The position numbers and the translations under genes were made by a program. Below the pieces are notes generated by a model that saw only the letters and a program-made list of their open reading frames with translations, was not told the DNA's origin and ran no database searches. Shown piece after piece: positions 19,673 through 29,900 of a DNA stretch of 64,000 bases; the stretch's first letter is position 1; each line of letters begins with the position of its first letter. The DNA is from Blepharisma stoltei (Eukaryota; Ciliophora; Heterotrichea; Heterotrichida; Blepharismidae). The stretch spans positions 496,001-560,000 of the forward strand of contig CAJZBQ010000038.1 of NCBI GenBank assembly GCA_914767885.1, in the 5' to 3' direction.

Positions 19673-21059
19673 ATGATTATGTTTAGATTTTCACGATTTT
19701 TCTCAACTTATCGGCAGCCAAGACCTCATATAGACATAAACTCTTCTTTAAGCATACTTAGAGACCCAAATTCATACACCACAAATACAAGCTCTGTTAT
19801 TAGAGCATTGAGCGATTTAGGAAGATCTACACAACTGTATCAAAACAAGAATATTGAATGATCCAGTAAGCCTGAAATAGTTAGCGCTTCTAACTCCCTC
19901 GTTAGCTTATATTTTCATTAAAGAATCGGAGTATTTTAAAAATAACTGAATGGGAAAATCAAATTTATTTATAAATTTCTACTGTAGGATTATTGCTGTT
20001 TAATAGAATGAGCTAGATATTTCATGATTGCATGCCAAACTGTTATTTTTAAAAAAAAAAATTTTTTCTGCTAACAATTTTCCAAAAATTTCGTCTTAAT
20101 GGTTTTATTTATTAACAAGCAGGAATAAGTCAATTCCAGCAATTATTGATAATCTAGATCTAGAGTCATCCGTAGCTTTAATCAAATGCTGTGGACAATT
20201 AGGGATGGACAATAATGATTTATGAAATGCAATCGAAAGGAAAATTATTTTAAAGCATTATAAAACCATAAAATCCAGCGAAGCTAGTGAAATCGTTACA
20301 GCTCTACAAAAACTGAGAAAAGGATCCGCAAGAGTCTGAAATTGCTTGGAAAGCACAATAATTACAAAATTCTGTGAGAAAAACGAAATTACAGCCAAAG
20401 AAGCAACTGATATTTTGGTAGCTTATAGAAAATCAGAGCATGGCAGTGAACAGCTTGTACAATCTTTAGAGCAACAACTTATAAGAAATGCAAGCCAAAT
20501 CAACTCTTACGATATATGAAAAATTATGCTGGTTTATGGGCAGCTAAACTTAGGCAGTGACGAATTTTATGCCAGATTGGAAACCCAAATCAAAGCGATT
20601 TGTTCTACTTTTAACACTTTAGGAGCTGTAATAACCCTTGATACCTACATAAGGCAAGCCAAAGGCTCCCAGGAACTCTACCAATCCCTTGAAAATGAAA
20701 TTTCTCATAGGCTTAAAGCTGAATTAAACTTAGAAAATATTTCGAGCTTAATGTACACTTATGCCATGAATTTCACAAAAGAATCTCAAAATATTGAAAA
20801 TAGAAAAAATTTTATAAAGGATTTGGAGACTATTTTATGTGAAAGATATAGCTCAATTGCCCATGAAAAGGCAAGAGAAAGGGATTATAACATTGGGAAA
20901 TGCGCATGGGCTATCTCCAAGCTTGATATGCCTACTGATTTGAGGCTTTGGAATATAATTTTCAAAGAAATGAAAGAAAAAGGCTGGGAAAGCAATGAAA
21001 AATTTATATTTTTTATGCGTGAAATTAAGCCTTATTTAAAAAGAAATAGTTTAATTTAG
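19673..21059 (+). CDS. Probable mitochondrial protein with helical repeats
   Basis: Starts MIMFRFSRFFSTYRQPRP, a good mitochondrial presequence. After removing an IES near 19908-20112 the protein is about 393 aa and consists of repeated amphipathic helices (SSVALIKCCGQLGMDNNDLW, EASEIVTALQKLRKGSARVW, EATDILVAYRKSEHGSEQL), similar in rhythm to the heptatricopeptide/FASTK-like RNA-binding proteins of protist mitochondria. Four UGA Trp codons are present. No RAP domain is obvious at the C-terminus. The organelle assignment is an inference from the leader; RNA binding is only suggested by the repeats. Confidence 0.7.
19908..20112. other. IES in the mitochondrial-type gene (about 205 bp)
   Basis: TA 19908-19909 with TA 20113-20114 gives ...SLVSL-TSRNKSIPAII. 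A second in-frame solution exists (TA 19891-19892 with 20126-20127, 235 bp, giving SASKSIPAII). The left end contains CTAACTCCCTCGTTAG. Which TA pair is used cannot be decided here. Confidence 0.6.
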
Positions 21060-21066
21060 TTATAAA

Positions 21067-23535
21067 ATGTCTGAAATTTTAATCGTAGTTGGCACTTATA
21101 CAGGTGGGTTAATAGGGCTTCAAGGTCCTGTAAATCATCCAAAAACGATTTTCGCATTTAGCGCTACCACTGTATTTTTTAAGTAGAATTGTATAAAGTC
21201 CTTGAATATTCAAGGTGAATTTTTATTCGCTGGTGGATATGATGAAATGATATTCTCATAAGAAAAACTTTTTTTTTTGCATATTCCCTATTATTAAAAT
21301 ATTAATTTAGATTAGAGGCAGTGTTTTTTAATCCTACTTCTGGACCACCATGCGTTCCACAGCAACAGCTGCAGGATTTGCACACGGAAGACTTTCGAAG
21401 TCCGGTAGAAATGCAGGTTTCTCGGCAGTGCGCGCCATTTTGATCCAGATCATATGGATTTTGCCGGGCAGCACCATTTCCAACTCCAAAGCCACTATTG
21501 GTCAACCCTGCTTAGCTCTGGCCAGATTGCCCCCTTTCTGACCCTTTTAAACTGGAGAGACTAGCACTTGAAATCTTGTCTAGCCTACCTTCCCCTTTTC
21601 CCCCGATTAGCTCCGAAGGAAAAACTTTACCGTTTGCGCTGGTTCATAACAGGGTGTGAAGCAGCTCAGGCAGGTAAGTGGCCCTGCGTCTGTTGAAACC
21701 CGCTCTGGGCTTTGGTGCTGCCGGCTAAAAGGATTTAAATCTGCTGCACGTACCCCAAACCATTAATCATCAGAAGTAGTTTTAGGCCTCTCGTTTCAAA
21801 GCTAACCCAACCTTGGCAGCTCTTTGTCCAAAAAGCCGCATCCGTATATACATAAGGGCATCCACTGAGATGACGGGCCGCTCATCTCCAGCCATTTTAT
21901 GTATCTAAAATATTAATTTAATTATAAAAGTATAAGAATTTTCCATCTAAATGAACGAAAAGAATTAGGAGCAGTCTTAGAAAATTCTGGCTCAGTCAAC
22001 TCAATCGCTTCTTGTAAAAGTCATTTTTTGACTGGCAATGATCAAGGTAAAGTCTGTATTTGGAGGATGAAAGACTTTACTATGCTTCACTCATTAAAAG
22101 GGCACAGATCATCTGTAAATGGTCTTTCCCTACACCCAAGTTCTCGCATGGCTTTATCTGTGGGAAAAGATAATAGGCTTTACTTATGAAACCTTATTAA
22201 GGCTAGAATTTCTTTTCGGCAAAGATATTATTTCCCATTAGAAGAAGTCCACTGATCTCCATGCGGATATTTTTTCGCTATTAGAAGTTACAGAAATGTT
22301 TATTATTTCAACTCAGAAACCAATATAAAAGAAGACTATATTACCCTTACACACACAAGCCAACTAAACACATGTGGATTTTTAGGAAAATCTGATTTAA
22401 TAGCTGCAGGGGACAATAATGGTGAAATTGTGATATACTATTTTTAATAAATATTATATAGACCATTATTGTTTTTATTAAAAATCAGAATAATTATTAC
22501 TCCCCCCCCTCCGTGAGTGAACAAAACCATTAGAAAAATCGCTATTTTTTGCCCAAAAAACCCACCCTCCGTGAGTGAACAAAAATTTTTTTAATAGAAA
22601 AATTTTTTATGGAAAAAAAATTTGATATATAAATGATAATTAGTATAATGAAATCTAGAGCTAATTCTGTTTAATTTTAAACAAATTGCTTTTTAAAACA
22701 TAAATTTTATAAATTAAATTAATATTTGCTTTCCAATCTTTGCGAATTAGGATTTTTTTAAAATTTCGAAAAAAAATATTTTTTATAAAATTTATATATA
22801 AAAATAAAATTAACCCCCCTCCGTGAGTGAACAAAATTGTTTTGTTCACTCACGGAGGGGGGGGAGTTAGTAAAATTTTCTAACTGCGACCTTTAAAATT
22901 GGTGCAATAAATTCTGTTCCAATTTAAATAAAGTTAAAAATATAAATACTTTTTATTTTAATTTATTTTTATAATAAAAAAATAATTTAAAAAATGAATC
23001 GATTTAATTGAAAACTGTTTAAATAGCATTCTAATTTCACTTTTTCCAATAAATTAAGTCAAAACTAATTTTATAAAAATAGTTTTTTTGTTTTAAAAAA
23101 ATATAAATTAATAATTTTATAAAATTAGTATTTTCATCAATAAAATTTTTTTATTATTGAAATAAAATATTGTTATAATTTAAAGGGGGCTAAAGTACCC
23201 AAAAATGCAAATTTTTATCAGTATCTTTCCTAATTTGAAGGAGAGAGTAATTAAAAAGTATATGAAAAATCAATGGAGGAAGCTTGTCATTTAAAGCCCA
23301 CAGTATCAGGATCACTAAGCTCCAATACACAGAAATCGAGACTTCCAATGGCAAACGTGGAGTTCTAATCTCCTTAACTACCCAAGGCGAAGTCTCCATC
23401 TGAAACGTGACCCCAATCCAAGACGCAATCGAAAGCCTAACCCCAGGCCAAAACATGAAAGTTGACAACAATGAAGACTTATTAATCACGTCTATAAACC
23501 TGAACTGTAGATGTTCTTCATTGGCAGTAAAATAA
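21067..23535 (+). CDS. MAK11/PAK1IP1 WD40 protein, split by two large IESs
   Basis: WD40 beta-propeller of the MAK11/PAK1IP1 family, a nucleolar factor for 60S ribosome assembly. Matches in order: LFAGGYDEMIRIFHLNERKE, FLTGNDQGKVCIWRMKDFTM, SSVNGLSLHPSSRMALSVGK, RLYL-W-NL (UGA), VH-W-SPCGYFF (UGA), AAGDNNGEIVI-W-KINGGS (UGA created at the IES join) and C-terminal FKAHSIRITKLQ ... GVLISLTTQGEVSIW. A 15-nt intron at 21172-21186 (GTATTTTTTAAGTAG) plus inserts 21251-21932 and 22434-23260 must be removed, giving 314 aa. The apparent stop at 22445 is inside an IES. Confidence 0.9.
21251..21932. mobile_element. IES (682 bp) carrying a GC-rich retroposon-like insertion
   Basis: TA 21251-21252 to TA 21933-21934; removal gives GAA ATG ATA AGA ATT TTC (E-M-I-R-I-F). 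Inside, 21310-21905 is a GC-rich block flanked by a 15-bp direct repeat TAAAATATTAATTTA (21295-21309 and 21906-21920), typical of target-primed insertion. It is not obviously related to the E2F/15.4-kb family. No intact ORF is present. Confidence 0.8.
22500..22869. mobile_element. MITE family II nested in an IES, TTA duplication
   Basis: Flanked by TTA 22497-22499 and TTA 22867-22869; ends CTCCCCCCCCTCCGTGAGTG and its inverse. Tandem TIR copies on the left, hairpin on the right (GAGTGAACAAAATTGTTTTG...). Confidence 0.88.
22884..23250. mobile_element. Degenerate MITE family I nested in an IES, TAA duplication
   Basis: Flanked by TAA 22881-22883 and TAA 23248-23250. The ends have decayed (CTGCGACCTTTAAAATTGG; AATTTGAAGGAGAGAG), but the inner copies (GTTCCAATTTAAATAAAG; TAATTTAAAGGGGGC, then CCCAAAAATGCAAATTT) keep the family layout. 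The free decay fits a location where only the outer IES boundary needs to work. Confidence 0.75.
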
Positions 23536-23555
23536 AAATTCTTATTAAATTTAAA

Positions 23556-24470
23556 ATGAGCATTGATTTGTTACCAAATGAAGAAAAGCGCTTACATTCA
23601 ATATTAGATAGAGGAATTGAAGCCATGAGGAATAGTGCAGAGTTCAGCAATTCACAGATTAGTAATAGTAAAAGCCAGTCAAGGCTAGATAACTCGTTTA
23701 AAGGGAGTGGGAATAATTTACAGGATTCTAGTAAAGGTTCAAACATAAATAATGAGCTTTTAGCTTTACAAGAAAAATTTGCCCAGCTTGAAGCGAAGCT
23801 GGCAAGAAGATCACCGTCGCCTATAGAACATATAAAAACAGCGAATGCTGTATTGTTGCCTTCAAAATCCTCTCTTAAATCTTCAAGAAAATCCCCGAAA
23901 CGATCATTAACTCATTATTCCTCAAATTCGCCAAATTTATCGAGAAATTCTTCTAAAAAATCACCATTGAGGTCAAAAAAAAATTCAAGAAAATCGTCTA
24001 CAAGCTCACTGAGAAGGTCAAATTCTAATAGCAAAGTATACCAAAGCATTGAGAACTCTGAAAGAGAAATTAATAAATTAGAAAGAAGCTTAACTCCACA
24101 ATCAAGGTCACAGACTATTAATATTAATAGACAAATTGATAAAATTAGACAGCAGCTGGAAGAGGAAAGGAAAATTGGAGAAAAGCTTGTAAGGGAAAAT
24201 GAAAATTTAAAAAAAGATTTGGGGAAAAGAGACGAATTGAGGAAAAAAATAGCAAAACTGCAAGATGATTATAATGAGCTTGCGATTTCATTCGAAAGAA
24301 GCGAAGCAGTTAGGAAAAAACAGAAAGAGCTTATAGAAAAACTAAAAAGCGAACTAAGAGTTTTACAAGGAGAGCCAGAAAACAGAGAATTGCCTAGAAA
24401 CGCTGAACAATACATAAGGCCTCCTACTGCAAAAATTCGAAAAAAGGCAGGTAAAAAAGGTAAAAACTAA
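23556..24470 (+). CDS. Ser/Lys-rich coiled-coil protein, unknown
   Basis: ATG 23556-23558 (MSIDLLPNEEKRLHSILDRG) is chosen over an in-frame ATG at 23511 that lies before the MAK11 stop. 304 aa in one exon. Residues 65-85 form a short coiled coil, 90-180 are a Ser/Arg/Lys-rich disordered block with SPKR/SPLR-type proline-directed sites, 190-285 form a long coiled coil (QQLEEERKIGEKLVRENENL), and the tail is basic (KIRKKAGKKGKN). It may be a cytoskeletal or centriolar protein, but no family is recognised. Confidence 0.78.
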   Translation: MSIDLLPNEEKRLHSILDRGIEAMRNSAEFSNSQISNSKSQSRLDNSFKGSGNNLQDSSKGSNINNELLALQEKFAQLEAKLARRSPSPIEHIKTANAVLLPSKSSLKSSRKSPKRSLTHYSSNSPNLSRNSSKKSPLRSKKNSRKSSTSSLRRSNSNSKVYQSIENSEREINKLERSLTPQSRSQTININRQIDKIRQQLEEERKIGEKLVRENENLKKDLGKRDELRKKIAKLQDDYNELAISFERSEAVRKKQKELIEKLKSELRVLQGEPENRELPRNAEQYIRPPTAKIRKKAGKKGKN

Positions 24471-24523
24471 ATATTAATAAATCATGATATTTCCGATTTA
24501 TTTAATAATTTGCTTCATAAAAA

Positions 24524-25669
24524 ATGGACTCAGATAGCTCCTTATGAAAATCCCAAGCTGACGATCTCCATTCTAAATTAGAGAACCTAGAGCAGCTTTT
24601 AACAAAATTTGAAATAGAATCCTCAATTGACGAGTTCCCTACAAATGATTTTATTGATAGGAATTTACTCAATCAATTTAGCAAGCATAGAAAACGCAGC
24701 AGCGTTGACAGTGTCAGTGCTTTATTGCAAAGTGACCCTGGGTTAAATATAAATTTAAAAGATATTGCAGCAGATGCCAGAAAGAAAGCAGCGATTCAGC
24801 CTATTCAAGAAGTGGATTCAAGAACACCTCCGTTACAGGTAGAAGAAGTAATTGCAAATAATCTTATAGAAACTGAAAAAACGAGATCAGAAAGAGGCAG
24901 AGTGGAAAATAATGAGTATGAAAAAGTACTAATGGAAGAATACAAGAAATGCGAGGCCAAACTTATGATAAAAAACGAAAAAATCGCCTTACTCAACAAA
25001 GAAAACGAACTAAAAATTAATGAAAACATTGATCTTAAACTTAAAAACAAAGAACTCCACACAAAACTTGAAGAAAAAGACCAAAAAATCAAGAAACTTG
25101 AAGAAATTATTTCTTTAAATTCCAAAGAGCTTAAAACTTCAAATGAAGAACTAATAAAATCTTTTGAATCAGAAATTGACATGAAAACCATAGAAATTGA
25201 AACTTTAAAACAAAAAATTTCTTCCCTTGTCAGTAGTTCTTCAATCACCCAAAAAGACTGACAGAATGAGATTGACATGCTCAGAAATAAAAATAAAAAA
25301 TTATTAATAATAAATAAAAACTTTGGTACCGGTAGCTGTTTTTCTATTCAGTAAATAAAGCAGGAAAACCTAATCTGTATTCATTATAAAAGGATATAAT
25401 AAAAAAACACAAAACTACAAGAAGAAATTGAATTTTTAAAGAAAAATGAATTAGTCACAAATAAGCATAAAGCTGCAGTAGAGATAGCGAAAAAGATGAA
25501 TAAAAGGTATAAAGCTAAAAATCTTGAAAATTTAAGCCGAGAAGATTTAATTGTGCTATATTTAGATTCAGAAGAAAGGCTTAGGCTGCGAGAACAAGAA
25601 ATAGCGGAGTATAAGCAGCTGATTGACGGTGATAGATTGTCTGAAGAGCAAGATGAGGACTATTCTTAA
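24524..25669 (+). CDS. Coiled-coil protein, unknown, with one IES
   Basis: ATG 24524; UGA Trp at SSL-W-KSQAD and QKD-W-QNEID. Removing 25302-25415 joins MLRNKNKK to LQEEIEFLKKNELV without breaking the heptad pattern, giving 343 aa. The N-terminal 90 residues are non-coiled with FPTNDFIDRNLLNQF; the rest is coiled coil, ending in an acidic EEQDEDYS. Head-to-tail with another coiled-coil gene; function unknown. Confidence 0.78.
25302..25415. other. TA-bounded IES (114 bp)
   Basis: TA 25302-25303 to TA 25416-25417; removal gives AAA TTA CAA GAA GAA (K-L-Q-E-E). The interior includes GGTACCGGTAGC; no clear terminal repeats. Confidence 0.8.
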
Positions 25670-25700
25670 TTGTAATTAACATTATTATAATATTATTAAG

Positions 25701-28004
25701 ATGGGACTTTGTCTGTCACATTCTATTTCAGTTCCTGAAGATCCTGTATACCCAAGCAACCATACTATTAAAATCCAGGAAAAAGACCAAAATGGGCGTA
25801 TAAACCGTTTGACACCAATTAATTTTACGATCCCAGGCCCAATTTCAAATAAAACACTTCAAGCCGAAATCAATCATTTTAGTTATTTTATTTCAGCTTC
25901 AATTCTTCCAGGTTTTGACCCTCGCGGAATGATGAATAATTCTTGTATGGATAATTTACTCCTTTTTATAATAATTTGGCTAAAAATAGCAAGAGAAATT
26001 TCTTATTTTTATATAAAAAAATAAGATTTTTCCCTTATAATTATTAATTCTATTATAAAATTATGCATATTTCTTATAACAGAAAACGATTCAGTTTTTG
26101 CAGGGCTTTTTGACGGCCATGGACGAGATGGACTAAAAATTGTGGAATTTTCATCAAAATTTATGCAGGACTTTTTTAGGAAAAATTCTGCCTTTATTAA
26201 AGAAAACCCAAAGGAAATGATAGAAAATATGTTTCATCAGTGTGACGAAGCTGTTCAAAATTCAAGTGATTTGGATTGTGCCACATCAGGAACGACCGCA
26301 ACAATTATATATTTGAATGAAAATGGCCTTTACTCAGCCAGCGTCGGAAACTCCAGAGCAGTTTTAGCAAGTTTTCCTAAAGAAAATGAAGAAGTGCAGC
26401 AGGGCATAAAAAACAATAAAAATAAATATAAAAGAACAATAGAACCTTCAAGGGTGCTGAAAGAAATGGCAATTACGGTAGATCAAAAACCGAATCACCA
26501 AGAAGAATATGAAAGAATTATTCAAGCTGGAGGAAAAATACAGCAACTTGCAGATAGTCAAGGAAAAACATCAGGGCCATACAGAATTTGGAAAAAATTT
26601 GGAAATTTGCCAGGATTAACTATTTCGAGGTCAATTGGGGATTCTATAGCGAAAGAAATTGGCGTGATCTCTACCCCGATTTCGCAATTTTTTGAAATAT
26701 TCCCTGACCAAGATCAGTTTATCATTGTAGGGTCTGATGGAATTTGGGAAGCACTTACATCTCTCTAAGAGTGAGGAAAATTTTTGGAAAAAAATCCTAA
26801 AGTAATTTATTAAATATTGAGTTTTATCTTTATTCCAAAATATAAATAAGCCAAGATTATCCTAGAGATTTTTAATGGTACACCTTATGGAGTATCGCTA
26901 TCAATTGGGTAATCATGAAAAAAAAAACTGATGGGTAAATTAAAATAAATTTAAAGCTTATAAAAATGACTGTAAATTTAAACATTTTTAAAATCGCATG
27001 ACGGAAATTTTTTTTTTTTAAAACAATTCTGTAAAAAAAACCCAGTAAAAAAATTGAGGATTTCAGGAGTAGAGCAAGTGTTGGAGAAATTTGTGATGGA
27101 AAAAAATTGTGAAGAAGTCTTTGGTCCAATGAATCAGGCGGGTAACCATAAAGTAATAGTTATACATAGAAGATATTTATTTATAGCTTTTTACAATAGA
27201 AAATAATATAATGGCTATCTGTAGGAGTGTTTCTTTTCATTTTAAAAATATAATAATTCATAATTGCTACAATAAAATTTATTAAATTTAACACAACTTG
27301 AATTCTTAAATATAAATTTGCAAATTGGGATTTTTAAACACACAAAAGACACTTATATAATTTCAAATCACCTTTAATAGAGCAAAAAAATATTGCTAAC
27401 TTCTTAAAGGTGGGATTTAGTAATATAGAAGCTGTGAATTTTGTTGAAAAATTCAGGAAAAAATGTTTAAGAAATCCACCTGTAATTAAAGAATACCCAA
27501 CAAGGGTAAATTTTATATAGAAAAACAACTCTACAATAGCACAATTAGTAGGAGAAGAAGCAAGATACAGATGATTTGACATATGCGAACAAGATGATGT
27601 CGTAATTGACGATATTTCTGTCATTATCATAGAAATCAGCACAACTTCTCCAGTTACACAAATTTCTGTAAATAATTCTGAAAGAAAAACAATAAAATTC
27701 AAGTCATTTGCGTATGAAAATGACCCTAATTGGAATAGCACATTTTTATTGAAAAAGCCATAATAAATAATTTCATTTATTATAGAACCATTTAAAAAAG
27801 ACTATAAATTGAAAAAAATCAATAAAAAAGGTTTATTTTCATAAAAATATTGTAAAACCTAATTGGAACCCTTCAGCTGTTAACCAAAAACTCGTAAAAG
27901 GGACAACTGTCATGTCATCCGAAGACCCCTTAGGTGTAGAATCCATACTAAACGAAGTTGTAAAAGAGGAAGAAGAAGGAAAAGAAGAAGAAAAAGACGA
28001 ATAA
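25701..28004 (+). CDS. Second PP2C-family phosphatase, three IESs and one intron
   Basis: PPM/PP2C phosphatase starting MGLCLSHSISVPEDP (Gly2/Cys4: possible myristoylation and palmitoylation). Motifs: VFAGLFDGHGRDG, CATSGTTATIIYL, ASVGNSRAVLA, TVDQKPNHQEEYERI, LTISRSIGDSIAKEIGV, FIIVGSDGIWEAL, then NIEAVNFVEKFRKK, EEARYR-W(UGA)-FDICEQDD and VIDDISVIII with the final metal Asp. Inserts 25957-26076, 26756-27420 and 27761-27833 and a 15-nt intron 27506-27520 (GTAAATTTTATATAG) are removed, giving 476 aa. The C-terminal extension is acidic (VVKEEEEGKEEEKDE). It ends 22 bp from the convergent helicase stop. Confidence 0.87.
25957..26076. other. TA-bounded IES in PP2C-2 (120 bp)
   Basis: TA 25957-25958 to TA 26077-26078; removal gives GAT AAT TTA ACA GAA AAC (D-N-L-T-E-N), leading into VFAGLFDGHG. 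AT-rich, no repeat recognised. Confidence 0.8.
26756..27420. other. Large IES in PP2C-2 (about 665 bp)
   Basis: Left TA 26756-26757; right TA 27421-27422 (or 27424-27425, same frame). Removal joins GIWEAL to NIEAVNFVEKF. One residue is uncertain relative to the family spacing. The interior is AT-rich except 27060-27150, which looks coding on the plus strand (VEQVLEKFVMEKNCEEVFG) but has no gene context. Confidence 0.65.
27761..27833. other. TA-bounded IES in PP2C-2 (73 bp)
   Basis: TA 27761-27762 to TA 27834-27835; removal gives AAG CCA TAT TTT CAT (K-P-Y-F-H), extending the protein past an apparent TAA into the acidic tail. Confidence 0.7.
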
Positions 28005-28026
28005 TATTAAGGCAAAACTATTCAAA

Positions 28027-29726
28027 TTAATAATAGTTAGATCTTCTTGGACTTCTACTTCTAGGTGGGCCATAATTCCTGCTTTGGTATCCCCATCTGT
28101 TATATCTGTTGTAATTCTGTGCTGGTCTTTGGCTTCTGTACATATCATAAAGCCTGTCAGGGATATCTTGTTTGGACTCCCTCAATAGCTTAATTAAATC
28201 TCCAGCCATTCTGGCATTTTGTTGGGTGAAAAATGAAATTGCTGTCCCTTTGGCTCCGGCTCTGGCAGTCCTTCCAATTCTGTGAACGTAGTCTTCGACT
28301 TGTCCTGGGAAATCATATACCTATTTATATTAAAATTTTTAATTTTCATATAAAATAAATAAAGGATAAGCAGAAATTTCTATTTTCTATAAAAGGAATA
28401 ATTTATGACGTGGTTTACGTCTTTGATATCAAGACCTCTGGCTGCTACGTCGGTAGCTACCATAATGTTTATTCTGTTATTTCTAAAATCTCTCAAAACC
28501 TGGTCTCTGTCTCGCTGAGTTTTGTCTCCATGAATCGCGTCTGCTGGGAAATTTTCTTTTTTAAGCTCATAGCAAAGGACATCGCATCCTTTTTTGGTTT
28601 CACAAAAGACAATAGTTTTTGATCCTGGTCTAGCAATATCATGCAAAATATTTATCACTTTTGTAAGCTTATGCGGTTCTTCCACAATTTCAATAATTTG
28701 TCTTATATCTTGATTCGCTGACAGGTTAAGTGACCCAATTTGCAGATGCACAGGGTTTACCAAAAAATCCCTTGCAAGCGCTTGTACTTCTTTTGGCCAA
28801 GTTGCACTAAACATGACAGTTTGTCGGTCAGGTCTTACTTGTTCAATGATTTTTCTTATCTGAGGCTCAAATCCCATATCGAGCATCCTATCAGCTTCAT
28901 CTAAAACTAAATAAGTGACCCTTCTGAGGTTTGTGGCTTCGTTTTCTAAAAAATCAATTAGTCTCCCTGGTGTTGCAATGACAACGTGGACTCCTCTTTG
29001 AAGTTCCATTTGTTGACGAGATCTAGGAGCTCCACCGTATACACAAGCATTGCTGATTCTGCAAGGCCTTCCAAATCGTGTACATTCTTGTGATGTCTGC
29101 ATCGCAAGCTCTCTAGTAGGGGATAATACCAAGGCTACTGGGCCATCTCGCGGCTTGAGCTGAGGTTGGTCTAAAATGTGGATTATTGCTGGAAGGATAA
29201 AAGCAAGGGTTTTTCCAGAGCCAGTTTTGGCGATACCGATCAAATCTCGACCACTCAATACAATTGGCCAGCTCTGGCTTTGAATATGTGTAGGGGAAGT
29301 GAATCCAGTATTTCTTAGCATATTTTGGATATAATCAGGGAAATTTGCTTCTTCAAACGAGACTACTGGTCTCGGGATATCAGTGCCATTAATAGTCATT
29401 TGAAGATCATCCCTAATTTTTGTAATTTCTGCTTCACTTTTTGCCGAAACATCAGGACGCTCAGTGTAGAAGTCTTTTCTGAATGGAGGAAGTTCCCTCA
29501 CATTCCAAGTGACTGGCTCAAGCTTACTGCCAAGTTCACTAGGCTTATCGTTGTGAGTTTTGTGGGGTCGGGAATCGTTAGAATAGGATCGGGAATAATT
29601 ATCACGAGACTTCCACATATTGTTTTGCCCTGAAGTGGAAGGAGGCCACTGGCTTCCTTGTCTTCGAGGATATTGGGAATAATTTCTTAGTCCGTGCTCA
29701 CGACCATAGGAATCTGGCTCTCCCAT
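28027..29726 (-). CDS. DEAD-box RNA helicase, DDX5/DBP2 type
   Basis: ATP-dependent RNA helicase of the DDX5/DBP2 subfamily, acting in RNA processing and export. Motifs in order: ARP-type Q motif ([20 protein letters not shown]), AKTGSGKT (I), PTRELAMQ (Ia), GG and TPGRLIDF (Ib), [13 protein letters not shown] (II), SATWPKEV (III), [11 protein letters not shown] (IV), [13 protein letters not shown] (V) and, after removing an 83-bp [23 protein letters not shown] (VI). The N-terminus is Arg/Gly/Ser/Tyr-rich and the C-terminus ends in an Arg/Tyr-rich tail ([20 protein letters not shown]), as in DDX5. 538 aa, ATG 29724-29726. Confidence 0.95.
28318..28400. other. TA-bounded IES in the DEAD-box gene (83 bp)
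   Basis: Between TA 28316-28317 and TA 28399-28400. Removal restores GTC ATA AAT TAT GAT TTC CCA (V-I-N-Y-D-F-P), the family-invariant sequence before motif VI. Confidence 0.9.
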
Positions 29727-29900
29727 CTTCTTTTTTATATAAAATTAAATAGCTTTTCGTAAGATATTAAGACTTATACCATAAATGGATTTGAAATAAA
29801 GAAAATCCAGATAAACTCCCCCAGCCAACCAAAGTTTAATTAAAAGACCGAAATCAAAAATATCAATTCTCGTTTTATTTAGCTGGAAAATTATTTTTAG

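Larger units (their letters stand above)
22434..23260. mobile_element. Composite IES (827 bp) in MAK11 with two nested MITEs
   Basis: TA 22434-22435 to TA 23261-23262; removal yields ATT GTG ATA TGA AAA ATC (I-V-I-W-K-I). Inside are a family II MITE (22500-22869) and a degenerate family I MITE (22884-23250) only 11 bp apart, each with its own TNA duplication. Without the MITEs the host IES would be only about 90 bp. Confidence 0.83.

Noticed and set aside
21302-21541. Cys-rich ORFs in the GC-rich block of the MAK11 IES
   Set aside because: Open by composition only; the block is flanked by a target-site duplication and lies inside a removable segment.
22441-22447. True stop codon of the MAK11 gene
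   Set aside because: Homologues need a further C-terminal WD repeat, found in frame after removing 22434-23260; the TAA is inside that insert.
27948-28148. Minus-strand ORF overlapping the DEAD-box 3' end
   Set aside because: Shadow in another frame of the Arg/Tyr-rich helicase tail and of the acidic tail of PP2C-2 on the opposite strand.
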